This document shows, piece by piece, positions 53,120 through 62,210 of a stretch of DNA of 64,000 nucleotides; position 1 is the stretch's first letter, and each line of letters begins with the position of its first letter. The notes below the pieces were generated by a model that had not been told where the DNA came from, searched no databases, and was given only the letters and a program-made list of their open reading frames with translations. Source of the DNA: Fen-330 sp050008465 (GTDB taxonomy: Bacteria > Acidobacteriota > Terriglobia > Bryobacterales > Bryobacteraceae); NCBI GenBank assembly GCA_050008465.1, contig JBEKMO010000011.1, positions 14,260 through 78,259 on the forward strand, written 5' to 3'. Both the position numbers and the translations under genes were made by a program.

Positions 53120-53382
53120 CACTGTTTGCGGTTGCTCCGGCGGGCTCTCTTGAACTCCTCCACAAGCTCGTCCCCGCTCACGCCCGCGGCCTCCAGCATT
53201 GCGTCCAGTCGAGCGGCGGCGGTCCTCAACGCCGTCAAATCCTCGTTCTTCGGCTTCTTGCGCGTCGGTATGTAGAATCCCACCGTCTCGCCATGCCGCG
53301 TAATCGCCACCGGAGCATCGGCCTCCAAGAACGACGCCAGCCTCTGCCGAAACTCCCGAACCCCAACTTTGACCGCCTCCAT
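53119..53382 (-). CDS. Phd/YefM-like antitoxin
   Basis: 87 aa from the ATG at 53382, which has AGAGG 7 bases upstream; a GTG at 53400 is an alternative. VKVGVREFRQRLASFLEADA and VAITRHGETVGFYIPTR are the Phd/YefM DNA-binding fold. The C-terminal half would wrap the toxin. The partner gene behind it is truncated, so the locus is no longer a working pair. Confidence 0.83.
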   Translation of the reverse strand: MEAVKVGVREFRQRLASFLEADAPVAITRHGETVGFYIPTRKKPKNEDLTALRTAAARLDAMLEAAGVSGDELVEEFKRARRSNRKQ

Positions 53383-53462
53383 ATGTACCTCTGTGTACAC
53401 ATGATATCACTTTTTCCGATCCAATCGATGACCTCGAAGACGCCCCCGGATCGAGAACCCCG

Positions 53463-53834
53463 GCCAGCCGTATCGCCAGCGAGCTCTCCACCGTCTTCCA
53501 CGACTTCCCCGACGCGTCTTTCTACTCCGACATCGCCCACGCAAAACAGGTCGCCAGCACCATGACCGAGGCTTGCCTCGTGTGCAAGACCCTCGGCGCC
53601 GGCCTCCGCCAGGTCCACGTCAGCGACGCGAACACCCGAAGCAAGCACGACCCCCTCTCCTACGATTCCACCCTGGCTTTCCGCGAGGTGGCCCGCCTGA
53701 TCCCCGAACACATCCCCCTCATCCTCGAGACCCCCATCTCCGAGCCGCAGATCGACGCCGAAATCGACCAGAGGCCCCAAGGCACCGTGGCACAGAGCGG
53801 AGAGCAGACGGCGCGCAGCACGGCAACGAAATAG
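53463..53834 (+). pseudogene. 3' half of the TIM-barrel gene (decayed copy 2)
   Basis: SRIASELSTVFHDFPDASFY, AHAKQVASTMTEACLVCKTL, RQVHVSDANTRSKHDPLSYD, PLILETPISEPQIDAEID: this matches residues 121-222 of the gene at 54923 in one frame. It keeps the metal-ligand-like His and Glu positions but has no start. It lies immediately before the nucleotidyltransferase gene, so the intact pair is flanked by TIM-barrel sequence on both sides. Confidence 0.85.
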
Positions 53835-53837
53835 CGC

Positions 53838-54923
53838 ATGATGGTAGAGTCCCCTATGGGAATGTCATCCCCATTCCTCGACGATCTTGCCCAGCGACTC
53901 GAGGCCGGCTGGCCCCACATCTTCGCAGCCCGCAGCCGCGCGCAGGCGAAGAAGGCCGAACTGAGGCCCAAGCTGGTAGGAATGGACTCCGAGGATACCA
54001 GCATCGTTGTCTTCGGTTCTCTCGCCCGCGATGACTTCACCGAAGGAAGCGACATCGACTGGACGTTTCTGATCGACGGATTGGCCGACCCAAAACACTT
54101 CAATCTGCAACGTAGCGTCGAGGCCGTGATCAACGAGGGCGCCGCCAAGCCCGTCGGTCGCGAGGGCACCTTTGGCGGTATGGCTTTTAGCCACGAGATC
54201 GTCCACCAGATCGGCGGCCAGGAAGACACCAACCGCAACACCACTCGGCGTGTTCTCCTGTTGCTGGAGTCCGAGCCAATCGGCCGCACTGACGCCTACA
54301 AGCGGGTCGTTACGAATCTCCTGAAAAGGTACATCCTCGAAGACCGAGGCTTTGTCCAGCGCGCTGGCCCGTACCATGTCCCCCGCTTCCTTCTCAACGA
54401 TCTTGCCCGCTACTGGTGGACGATGGCCGTCGACTTTGCGTACAAGCAGCGCACCCGCTCAGGCGAAGGAGCCGCCATTCGAAACATCAAGCTCCGGATG
54501 TCACGGAAGATGACGTACGTTTCCGGACTCCTCACCTGCTTCGGTTGTCACCTGAAGATCGGAGCCCTGACGGCGGGCCCGGACTGCCCGCGCAGCGGGG
54601 CCGAGGCTGAATGCATCGACTGTCTCCGCAGGCGCCTGACCCGGCCTCCACTCGAAATCCTTGCTGAGACGCTGCTTCAGTTCGACCACTTGGATCCCAC
54701 GGCGCGCAAGCTGCTGGCCGCCTACGACGGCTTTCTCGGCATCCTCTCGGACTCCGAAAAACGAAAGCACCTCGAAGAACTTTCCCAAGATGAATACGAG
54801 AACGACGCCGTCTTCCAGGAAGCGCGCCGCCTGAGCCACGATTTCCGCGATGCTCTCCTGGATCTCTTCTTCGACCAGAAGTCGGGCCTGTTTGATCTGA
54901 CCAAGAACTACGGAGTCTTCTAA
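53838..54923 (+). CDS. Nucleotidyltransferase-fold protein
   Basis: 361 aa from the ATG at 53838; the ATG at 53862 is also possible. VVFGSLARDDFTEGSDIDWT holds the GS…SDID signature (G60-S61, D72, D74) of Pol-beta-type nucleotidyltransferases. The remaining 280 residues are mostly helical, with one Cys-rich patch (GLLTCFGCHLKIG … CPRSG … CIDCLRR) that may bind zinc. The stop and the next start share TAATG, so translation is coupled to the TIM-barrel gene. Substrate unknown; similar folds modify tRNA, toxins or antibiotics. Confidence 0.78.
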   Translation: MMVESPMGMSSPFLDDLAQRLEAGWPHIFAARSRAQAKKAELRPKLVGMDSEDTSIVVFGSLARDDFTEGSDIDWTFLIDGLADPKHFNLQRSVEAVINEGAAKPVGREGTFGGMAFSHEIVHQIGGQEDTNRNTTRRVLLLLESEPIGRTDAYKRVVTNLLKRYILEDRGFVQRAGPYHVPRFLLNDLARYWWTMAVDFAYKQRTRSGEGAAIRNIKLRMSRKMTYVSGLLTCFGCHLKIGALTAGPDCPRSGAEAECIDCLRRRLTRPPLEILAETLLQFDHLDPTARKLLAAYDGFLGILSDSEKRKHLEELSQDEYENDAVFQEARRLSHDFRDALLDLFFDQKSGLFDLTKNYGVF

Positions 54924-55636
54924 TGAGACCCATCGGCTTCTCTACCGGCGCCCTGGCCTACTCTGATTTCCGCCTCGGCCTGTCCATGCTGCACGGCCGC
55001 GGCATCCATGCCGTCGAGCTTTCGGCCCTGCGTCAGCACGAGCTCGCACCGCTCGTCGAAGCTCTCGACAGTCTCGACCTCTCGCAATTCACCTACATCG
55101 CATTCCACGCGCCGAGCGATCTCCGGCCGCCGGAGGAAGAACAAGTTCTCCATCTCCTGGAACGCGTTGCCCGCCGCCGCTGGCCGATCGTCGTTCACCC
55201 CGATTCCATCCACACGCCGCCCTTATGGACGCGATTGGGAGACTCCCTCTGTATCGAGAACACCGACAAGCGCAAGCCCATCGGCCGCACCGCCGAAGAG
55301 CTTTCCGTCGTCTTTCAAAACTTCCCCGACGCCTCCTTCTGCTTCGACATCGGCCACGCAAAACAGGTCGACACCACCATGACCGAGGCCTACCTCATGT
55401 TGAAAGCCTTCGGCGCCCGCCTCCGCGAGGTCCACGTCAGCGAAGTCAACACCCGAAGCAAACACGACCCCCTCTCCTACGGCACCATCCTAGCCTTCCG
55501 CGAGGTCGCCCACCTGATCCCCGAACACATCCCCCTCATCCTCGAGACCCCCATCTCCGAACCCCAAATCGACGCCGAAATCGACCGCGCCCTCTCCGCC
55601 CTCCCCCTCTGCCAAGAGGAATCCCTCGCGCGCTGA
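54923..55636 (+). CDS. Xylose-isomerase/endonuclease-IV-like TIM-barrel protein
   Basis: 237 aa. Strand-end residues that could hold metals in this fold appear in order: E32, H62 (FHAPSD), H92 (VHPDS), E112 (IENTD), D142/H145 (FDIGH), H171 (VHVSE), H181, E208 (LETP). This is the sugar-phosphate isomerase/epimerase or AP-endonuclease-like superfamily; the activity is not clear. It is shorter than typical members (about 270-290). Coupled to the nucleotidyltransferase gene in front. Three decayed copies of its 3' end lie upstream (50128, 51763, 53463). Confidence 0.82.
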   Translation: MRPIGFSTGALAYSDFRLGLSMLHGRGIHAVELSALRQHELAPLVEALDSLDLSQFTYIAFHAPSDLRPPEEEQVLHLLERVARRRWPIVVHPDSIHTPPLWTRLGDSLCIENTDKRKPIGRTAEELSVVFQNFPDASFCFDIGHAKQVDTTMTEAYLMLKAFGARLREVHVSEVNTRSKHDPLSYGTILAFREVAHLIPEHIPLILETPISEPQIDAEIDRALSALPLCQEESLAR

Positions 55637-56504
55637 CGCTCCTCTCCGCCTTCCCCGGAACCCCCGCGCCGCCCCATAAGCGCCAACCTAGCCAGTGGAC
55701 GCTGGAGGTTGCCGTGGCGCACGCACTCGTGCGTGCCGCGTCGCCACTCCTAGCGACGCCGCGCGCGGTGGACCACGGATAGTCTTCAGCTCGTGCAACC
55801 AGACCGGCCTGGACCGGGTTGTTTTCGATGTAGGCCGCAATCCGATTCCACTCCGCCTCGTTCCGCTCTTCTCCGTCTTCTCCGCGACCCCGGGCAGCGC
55901 TCAGCCGGCCAGCGCAGCGCGGTGCAGTTCCCTGGGCGCCACTCTCGGAGCGCGCTCGCCCTGCGCCATCGTGGCAAGCCTCACCGCCCGCCAGGGCACC
56001 CTGCTACCACCGCCCCGGCGGTTCGTGAAGGTCGAAGGCTCCGCACCAACCCTTCGCCTCTTACCACCGCTGCTGCATTCCCTGAAATCCACCCGTCATG
56101 CGCGATCTATGAACGGCAACGCCCTGCCTTCCGTGGAGCGGACTTCACGAGGCCAATGTCGGGTCTGACGGCGAACCAGCGTGTTTTCAGATAGCTAGAA
56201 CGTTTATCCTCAAGCCATCCCACCCACGAGGCGCGCCCATCAAAACGTTTTGGCGGTCAGCGTTTGTGTTGAACGGTAGCGGGCTTTGCGCCCAGGTGGA
56301 TCTGAAGGGATCCCAATATCCTGTTTTCAGACCGACCCTCTGCCGTGCGGCTTGCCCTCTGGGCTTCGGATTGTGCTCTAATATCCAGGTGTGGGCCGGT
56401 CGTTATGTGGTACCGCGAGCTTGTGCCAGCGGTTTCGTGGCTAAGGGTGGCTGTTTTTCGTCAGTCCAAACAGAAGTAGTTGGACATCGAGGTCTCGAGC
56501 GGCA
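55637..56504. other. Gene-poor stretch with a RAYT remnant
   Basis: 870 bp between the TIM-barrel and DUF5343 genes. Apart from the transposase remnant at 55700-55880, no convincing gene is seen. After about 56160 the base composition shifts toward more A/T. Confidence 0.5.
55700..55880 (-). pseudogene. REP-associated tyrosine transposase (RAYT, Y1_Tnp) C-terminal remnant
   Basis: On the minus strand: AEWNRIAAYIENNPVQAGLV, ARAEDYPWSTA. This NPV-x-AGLV-DYPWS ending is diagnostic of REP-associated Y1 transposases. The catalytic HUH and Tyr part is missing. Confidence 0.75.
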
Positions 56505-57119
56505 ATGGCATTGACAAGTGCTTATGTTCAAGTATATGGGCAGCTTGCCGACGTGTTCAAGCGCATCGCGGAGGCGCAGGCCCCGGAGAAATTCACCGCC
56601 CAACATCTGAAAGACCTGGGCTTCACGTCGGCGAACTTCCGTGCTGTCATCCCTCTCTTCAAGGCACTCGGCTTTCTTTCTGACGACGGTGCGCCCACAA
56701 GTCGATACCACGAATACAGGAACACGGCTCAGTCAAAGCGAATCCTGGGTGAGGCGCTCCGGGATGCCTACGGCGACCTCTTCACGATAAAGGCACAGCC
56801 AACACCTGCCGACCGCGAGTTGATTGAGGGGAAGTTCAAGAGTGTGCACAACGCAACTCCGAACACAGCCAAACTCATGGCGAGTACCTTTTACTCGCTG
56901 TTAGATCTGGCCGACCTATCCCCTGCTGCCAGCCAACCCAAGAAAGAGGAGAAGCAACCGGAGCCCGCGACCCAAGCTAAGACCGAGCCTAAGGCACAGC
57001 CCAATCCGCTTCACGGTCCGACCCTGCACTACGACATCCAGATTCATCTACCGGCTACGAAGGACGTAGAAGTGTTTAACGCTATCTTCAAGGCCCTGAA
57101 GGCACACTTGTTTGAGTGA
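56505..57119 (+). CDS. DUF5343-family protein
   Basis: 204 aa. ALTSAYVQVYGQLADVFKRI, EKFTAQHLKDLGFTSANFRA, IPLFKALGFLSDDG, SKRILGEALRDAYGDLF, ANTAKLMASTFYSLLDLADL-type order is the DUF5343 pattern. A charged linker (PKKEEKQPEPATQ) leads to a short C-terminal domain. DUF5343 has no known activity and looks like a DNA-binding winged-helix protein. It overlaps the following Swt1-HEPN gene by 8 bp, so the two probably form one unit. Confidence 0.8.
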   Translation: MALTSAYVQVYGQLADVFKRIAEAQAPEKFTAQHLKDLGFTSANFRAVIPLFKALGFLSDDGAPTSRYHEYRNTAQSKRILGEALRDAYGDLFTIKAQPTPADRELIEGKFKSVHNATPNTAKLMASTFYSLLDLADLSPAASQPKKEEKQPEPATQAKTEPKAQPNPLHGPTLHYDIQIHLPATKDVEVFNAIFKALKAHLFE

Positions 57120-57699
57120 CCACCGACACGAGCTGCGTGACTTTCTCTTCCGTGGCCTGATGTTCGAGGCGGAGGCTACCGGTTTTCAATCGGCTGGTAT
57201 CCAGGTCGGCGCGGACACCAGTCAGGCTGAAGAACGTTTGCTTTCTCAAGCCCTCTCGCCCTTCAACGTCGCGGCCCGAAACAACGCCTTGGAAATGGGC
57301 CGCCTGTACGCTGTGCTGTACTGTTTCGAGAACGAGGTTCGCGCCTTGATCAGGGAGACACTTGAAGAAAAGGACGGCGCGGACTGGGTTGAGAAGCTTC
57401 CGAAGAAGGTCAAGGAGTACGCCGAGAACCGCCAGAAAACGGCTTTCCAGGATTCTTGGCTTGAAGGTGAGAAGTCGGATCTATTGGGTTTCGTGGACTT
57501 CGGCCACCTCGCTTCGGTCATTATCGAGAAATGGGAGTTCTTCGAAAACATCGTGCCTTCTCAACACTGGCTGAAGCAAAGAATGGACGAGTTGGAGAAG
57601 GTTCGAAACTTCATTGCACACAACCGTATGCTGTTGCCCAGCGAATTCCAAAGGGTCTACCTTTACATTGCCGACTGGAACAAAGCGATCGGCCTGTAA
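57112..57699 (+). CDS. Swt1-type HEPN-domain protein
   Basis: 195 aa from a TTG at 57112, the only start that keeps the N-terminal FLFRGLMFEA region of the family. The HEPN active-site motif is R165-NFIA-H170, in a C-terminal helix. Members are RNases or RNA-binding domains of toxin, abortive-infection or RNA-surveillance proteins. Coupled to the DUF5343 gene in front. Together they form a two-gene unit with toxin-antitoxin-like architecture; a defence role is inference. Confidence 0.78.
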   Translation: MSDHRHELRDFLFRGLMFEAEATGFQSAGIQVGADTSQAEERLLSQALSPFNVAARNNALEMGRLYAVLYCFENEVRALIRETLEEKDGADWVEKLPKKVKEYAENRQKTAFQDSWLEGEKSDLLGFVDFGHLASVIIEKWEFFENIVPSQHWLKQRMDELEKVRNFIAHNRMLLPSEFQRVYLYIADWNKAIGL

Positions 57700-58368
57700 G
57701 GTCCTCTGGAGACGCGGTGCCCACCGCGCAAAGCTACAAAACCCCGTTCGCAAGGATCGCTTGGGATCGTCTCATTGGGTAGTTGTGGGGCTGCTCCGGA
57801 TTCCAAACGTGGCTCGTGAGCCTTCCCTCGGCCTGATACGGAACTGACATTCCAACACGAGAACCCTCGGACTGCCTTCCACGGAGCCGAAGCGCCTTCA
57901 ACTGAGGCTTCACACAATAGATCCTTAGCCGCCTTCCGGCCGCAACTCGGTCCGCAGGGCTTTCGGCCCGATCACTCTCGGTAGACGCCCTTCACGTCCG
58001 ATGACTAGCCGGCGTCGGTAGGCTATGGCCGGCTTGGATCGTGAACTCGCCGGGCCGATCCCCGAGATCGCCGTTTCGGGCCAACTTCCGAGTGACCGAC
58101 GATCCGCTCACTGCGCAGGAACCTAGACCCTTCGGCGTCAGGGGGGAGTAATGGCGTTGAGTGCGCTGGGCACAGGCTGGAGAGATAGCCGTACTGGGCA
58201 CCACGAGCCATCGGCCTGCGCGGTACCGGCAGCGACTTCCACCCCCACCGCGAAACTAATAATCGTGGCTCTCCTCCGCGTGCGCGGGGTTTTCCAGCAG
58301 ACCTTGATGAAACGTGCCCTGAAACGTGATAGGGTAATACGGATAACCAAGCTCTGGAGAAATTAGCG
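57700..58368. other. Intergenic region between the HEPN genes, nothing recognised
   Basis: About 670 bp without a convincing gene. Just before the next gene, at 58310-58365, there is an AT-richer stretch with GATAGGGTAATACGGATAACC that could hold a promoter. Confidence 0.4.
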
Positions 58369-60639
58369 ATGCTCGGCACTAACGCACTCTGCTACCAAGG
58401 CATGCAGCGAGTTTTTCGCAACGCCATCGTGCACTTCCTGCGCGAGCGACTTCCGCGGATCTTTCCAAAGGACCACCTCCAACGGATGAAAGGGCTCTTT
58501 GGCGAATCATGGGAGAAGGCGGCCCGCAATGCGGCACTTTCTCGTGATCAAGGCGGGACTGCCACGACGATCAAAGACGAATACGATCTTTTGGGCGTCA
58601 ACCACTTCTACGAACTCTTTGACAAATTCTGGGATAAGCTATTCAGTGCAGAAGCGGGGCACCCCCAAGCCACACCGCGACCAGTCAAAAGCAAGGCACT
58701 TGGGAACCTCAAGGCAATCAAGGACGGTCGCGATCCACTCTCCCACCCGGTGGATGAAGAGATCTCCCATGAGGAGGCAATGGGACTCCTTATTGACGCC
58801 AAGCAAGTCGTCACAGCCCTCGGCCTGCACGCGCCAGCAGCTGACCTTTCGGAGCTGATAACCCAGCTTGAGCGCGTCGACCAAGTACCCGCCACCGTCG
58901 TCCGTCACCTCCCACCACAGGACGCCATCTACCTCGAATTCATCGGGCGCACCACAGTTCTGAACGACCTCACGGCGTGGTACGCACAACCCGATAACCG
59001 CCGCTGCCTCCTCGCCGGTGACGGCGGCAAAGGCAAATCCGCCATAGCCTACAGATTTGCACAACAACTGGCGTTCAACCCTGGCAGTTACCAGCTCATC
59101 ATTTGGCTCAGCGCAAAACGACGGAAATTCCAGGAAGGAAGCGTCGTCCCGATCGCCACCCCCGACTTCACCACTGCGGACGATGCGATCAACCGCCTCC
59201 TCCTCGAATACGGCGCGACCACGGACGATCTCCAGGCACCAACCGCCAAGAAACAACAACTCCTCGTCGAGTTTCTCAACTCGTACCCTGCATTCCTCAT
59301 CGCCGATGATATCGATACGGTCCTCGATGACTATGACGTCGTCAGCCTCTTCACCCACGTCATCCCACACACGAAGACAGCCGTCCTTCTCACTTCTCGA
59401 CGCGACATCCCCGGCATCAAGAGTTTTGTCGTCAAAGGTTTCGAGGCTCCAGAAGCAGAAACCTTCATTCACTCTCGCATCTCCCTCTACGGCCTCGATC
59501 GCACACCATTCACGCCAACCGTCATCACCGAAATCCTCAAGGTCACGGACAGGTCCCCGCTCTACCTCGACGACCTCCTCCGCCTTATCAAAGTCGTCAA
59601 TGTTCAGAAGGCGATTACCACTTGGTCCGAGCGCCGCGGCGACGAAGCGCGAAAGTACGCCCTCGAACGCGAGATGGAAAAACTCACCGAGGACGCCAAG
59701 AAGGTCCTCGTCGCCGCCGCGATCAGCGACACGCCCATCAGCCTCGACGAACTAGAGAACATCCTGGAATTCTCAGCAGACCGCCTCATCAACGCACTCA
59801 CCGAACTCCAGACACTCTTCCTCATTCCAAAGCCCCGCGTCGTGGCAGGAGAACAACGGTTCGAGATCAACCTAAATACCCGAAAACTCGTACGCCTCGT
59901 CACAGGTAGCACCGACCTGTACGCGCGCGTGGAACGTGCCAGCAAAGCACTCAGTGGGCAACTCCCAGACGTCGGTTATGGCGTCATTGGTGCCCTTATC
60001 CGTCAAGCACAACTACGCCTGAACACGCAGCGCAATCAGGAAGCAGAAGCGCTCATGCTCCAGGCAATTGATAAGTACCCGAACGCTCCCGACCTCCATG
60101 GGTTTCTCGGGTACGCGTACCGCCGCATGGGCCGCGTGGTTGATGCACGAGCACAATTCGAAGCCGCACACAAACTCAAGACGAAGCGCACAGACACGTA
60201 CCTCCAATGGATCAAAATGGAGCTCGCGGAGAAGGAATGGTCAAGAGCTATTACGGCAGCAGACAAGGCCCTTAAAGCACTCCCCGACGCGTACGAGGTC
60301 CTCCAGTTCAAGACTTATGCCAAGCGGCAAGCAGGATTCGACTTCCACCGAGGACTCCATCGGGAAAAGGCAGAGAGGATGTGGCGGGATGCAGTCGAGG
60401 ACATCAAGAACGCCATTAAGCCGCCAGAGTCCCTGCAACCCGGCGAGCGAACGATCAACGCTGCCATGCTCGCCACGATTGTCATCTGTCTGGACATGCT
60501 CGGCGAGTTTGGCGAACGTGACCGATGGCTCAATCAGTGGGAGACCGAACACCCCGACGACCCACGTGTAGCGCGGCAGAAAGACTTCCTTGTTAGAAAG
60601 CGCGGCGGTCTTGCGATTCCCGCCGAGGCCTCACGCTAG
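58369..60639 (+). CDS. HEPN-STAND NTPase-TPR protein, probable anti-phage defence protein
   Basis: 756 aa. N-terminal 1-155: HEPN domain of the Swt1 type (FRNAIVHFLRERLPRIFPKD … LLGVNHFYELF) with R121-DPLS-H126, an intact Rx4H motif. 185-430: STAND/NB-ARC ATPase with Walker A AGDGGKGKS (216-224), Walker B LIADD (310-314) and TSRRD sensor (342-346). 430-540: winged-helix-like. 560-700: TPR-like repeats (ALMLQAIDKYPNAPDLHGFL). STAND proteins with an effector at one end and repeats at the other sense phage or stress signals and switch on the effector, here an RNase-like HEPN. The gene is complete. Confidence 0.82.
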   Translation: MLGTNALCYQGMQRVFRNAIVHFLRERLPRIFPKDHLQRMKGLFGESWEKAARNAALSRDQGGTATTIKDEYDLLGVNHFYELFDKFWDKLFSAEAGHPQATPRPVKSKALGNLKAIKDGRDPLSHPVDEEISHEEAMGLLIDAKQVVTALGLHAPAADLSELITQLERVDQVPATVVRHLPPQDAIYLEFIGRTTVLNDLTAWYAQPDNRRCLLAGDGGKGKSAIAYRFAQQLAFNPGSYQLIIWLSAKRRKFQEGSVVPIATPDFTTADDAINRLLLEYGATTDDLQAPTAKKQQLLVEFLNSYPAFLIADDIDTVLDDYDVVSLFTHVIPHTKTAVLLTSRRDIPGIKSFVVKGFEAPEAETFIHSRISLYGLDRTPFTPTVITEILKVTDRSPLYLDDLLRLIKVVNVQKAITTWSERRGDEARKYALEREMEKLTEDAKKVLVAAAISDTPISLDELENILEFSADRLINALTELQTLFLIPKPRVVAGEQRFEINLNTRKLVRLVTGSTDLYARVERASKALSGQLPDVGYGVIGALIRQAQLRLNTQRNQEAEALMLQAIDKYPNAPDLHGFLGYAYRRMGRVVDARAQFEAAHKLKTKRTDTYLQWIKMELAEKEWSRAITAADKALKALPDAYEVLQFKTYAKRQAGFDFHRGLHREKAERMWRDAVEDIKNAIKPPESLQPGERTINAAMLATIVICLDMLGEFGERDRWLNQWETEHPDDPRVARQKDFLVRKRGGLAIPAEASR

Positions 60640-60943
60640 GGATGTGCCACGGATCAGGAGCGTCGCCTTCGACCCCTACAGCATCGGCGGAGCGGGTAGT
60701 TGGGTTCGACCGGTCGGACCCCCGGGAGTTGGCCCGAAACGGCCTTCTGGAAAATAGATCCTGCTTGGTCGCCCAGCGTTTACCGACGTCTTCGGGGCGC
60801 CATCGAGTGCTTCGGCCGGATGACGGCCCACTCGGACGTTGGAGGTCCAGGTTCCGCGCCATGGGGCTTCCCGGTCGGTGCTGGCGTCGCCTACCGTCCC
60901 TTGAGGGAGAGGCCAAGAGGGTGAATACTGGTATCGGTGCCTT
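60640..60943. other. Intergenic, no gene supported
   Basis: 300 bp after the STAND gene. One open frame runs into the following gene but shows no family resemblance and has an Arg/Gly-rich shadow look. Confidence 0.4.
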
Positions 60944-61831
60944 GTGGGCGTCTGTAAACTGTGCCGAGGAGAACGGCAGCTTCAGAGAAGTCATCTGATC
61001 CCGCGCGCGTTCTACAGGCTTCTCAGAACGCCCGGTATGGACGACCCCAATCCAATCGTTGCGGATTCCGAAGTCACACAAGCAAGCCAGGAACAGATGG
61101 CTCAGCCACTCTTATGCTCAGACTGCGAAGCTCGCCTCAACCGACACGGCGAGAAATGGGTGCTTTCGAAAGGCTATCGGCTGCAAGGCCCATCGCCTCT
61201 GTACGCGGCCCTCTCCAATGCATCGCCAGATCCGGCGTTCCCAAGCGGTACAGTCTACAGCGCCCTAGCCGTCCCAGACATAAATATCGATCAGCTCGTC
61301 TACTTTGGGGCGAGCATCTTCTGGCGGGCGTCGGTTGCCGATTGGAGGTTGAATCGCAAACCGGCCGAATTGGTGTGGCTCGGAAGTCCGTACGAAGAGC
61401 AATTCAGGCAGTATCTTCACGGCGATGCGGAGTTCCCCGCCAATGCGGTGCTGTGGGTCGCTGTGGCTCGTTCCGAGCACCCCTCGCCCGTGTTCGCCTT
61501 TCCCGCCGGTGAACGCGTTGGAAGCTACCACCGTCACACGTTTGATGTTTTGGGTCTGTCGTACATGCTTTACGTGGGCAACTGTCTTCCCGAGGAGGTC
61601 AGGCGGTTGTGCGCCGTGCGCTCCCCCAATCGATATATGTTTTTCACGGACATCGACCCCATCATCGATCGCAACTTTCGCAGGAGGTTCAGCGAGTCCC
61701 CCCCCAGCCCGAAGCTCGCGGCGCTGAGAGAAAAGGATCTCTCAGAGTTTCCGCAGATCGTCAGGGACCAAATGGCCAACCTGGCCAAAGCGCGCTGCGG
61801 AAGGAAAGGGCCGAAGTCTTCAGCGATGTGA
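60944..61831 (+). CDS. HNH-like zinc protein
   Basis: 295 aa from the GTG at 60944. C4-x2-C7 (VCKLCRGE), SHLIPRAFYR (the HNH-type His in a SHxIP motif), then LLCSDCEARLNRHGEKW with a second Cys pair. This pattern resembles the zinc-ribbon HNH-like group sometimes found in defence clusters; the C-terminal 200 residues (RASVADWRLNRKPAELVWLG) are unassigned. A nuclease role is plausible but not shown. It follows the STAND gene by about 300 bp in the same direction. Confidence 0.62.
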   Translation: MGVCKLCRGERQLQRSHLIPRAFYRLLRTPGMDDPNPIVADSEVTQASQEQMAQPLLCSDCEARLNRHGEKWVLSKGYRLQGPSPLYAALSNASPDPAFPSGTVYSALAVPDINIDQLVYFGASIFWRASVADWRLNRKPAELVWLGSPYEEQFRQYLHGDAEFPANAVLWVAVARSEHPSPVFAFPAGERVGSYHRHTFDVLGLSYMLYVGNCLPEEVRRLCAVRSPNRYMFFTDIDPIIDRNFRRRFSESPPSPKLAALREKDLSEFPQIVRDQMANLAKARCGRKGPKSSAM

Positions 61832-62210
61832 ATATAGTGTTCGCTTGCAACAATCCGGCGCTACGTCAACCTCACCCCGTGGAATCGAGCGCGGCGCCGT
61901 CCAAACTCAACAGATCGATTCTTGGGGATTTGACGGCGCCCTCTTGCGGCGTGACGGTAGGTTGACGGCGCATCCCGAAGCAATCCCTGCTCTCTCGCGG
62001 CGGCCTCCACCGGCGGTGCTGCCAGGTTGGCCATGCGTGGGAGTTCGGGGAAGTCTGAAGTCAGAGCGGCCTCGGAGCGGATACATCCCGGGAAACGCCG
62101 GTTGCAGCACCTCTCTTCACTCCTCGTCCAGCCTCCAGCCAGCGACCGCTGCCGTCAACAGCCCCTCCCCTCGGCCCAACCAGCACGACGAATCACTTTA
62201 GGAGCCCCCC
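61832..62210. other. Intergenic, nothing recognised
   Basis: About 380 bp between the HNH-like gene and the convergent RND gene end. No open frame with family resemblance, no RNA gene. Confidence 0.4.

Noticed and set aside
57700..58368. Small frames between the two HEPN genes
   Set aside because: Short, with no conserved motif; left as intergenic.
60642..60998. Open frame of 118 codons after the STAND gene
   Set aside because: Arg/Gly-rich, overlaps the HNH-like gene start and has no ribosome site.
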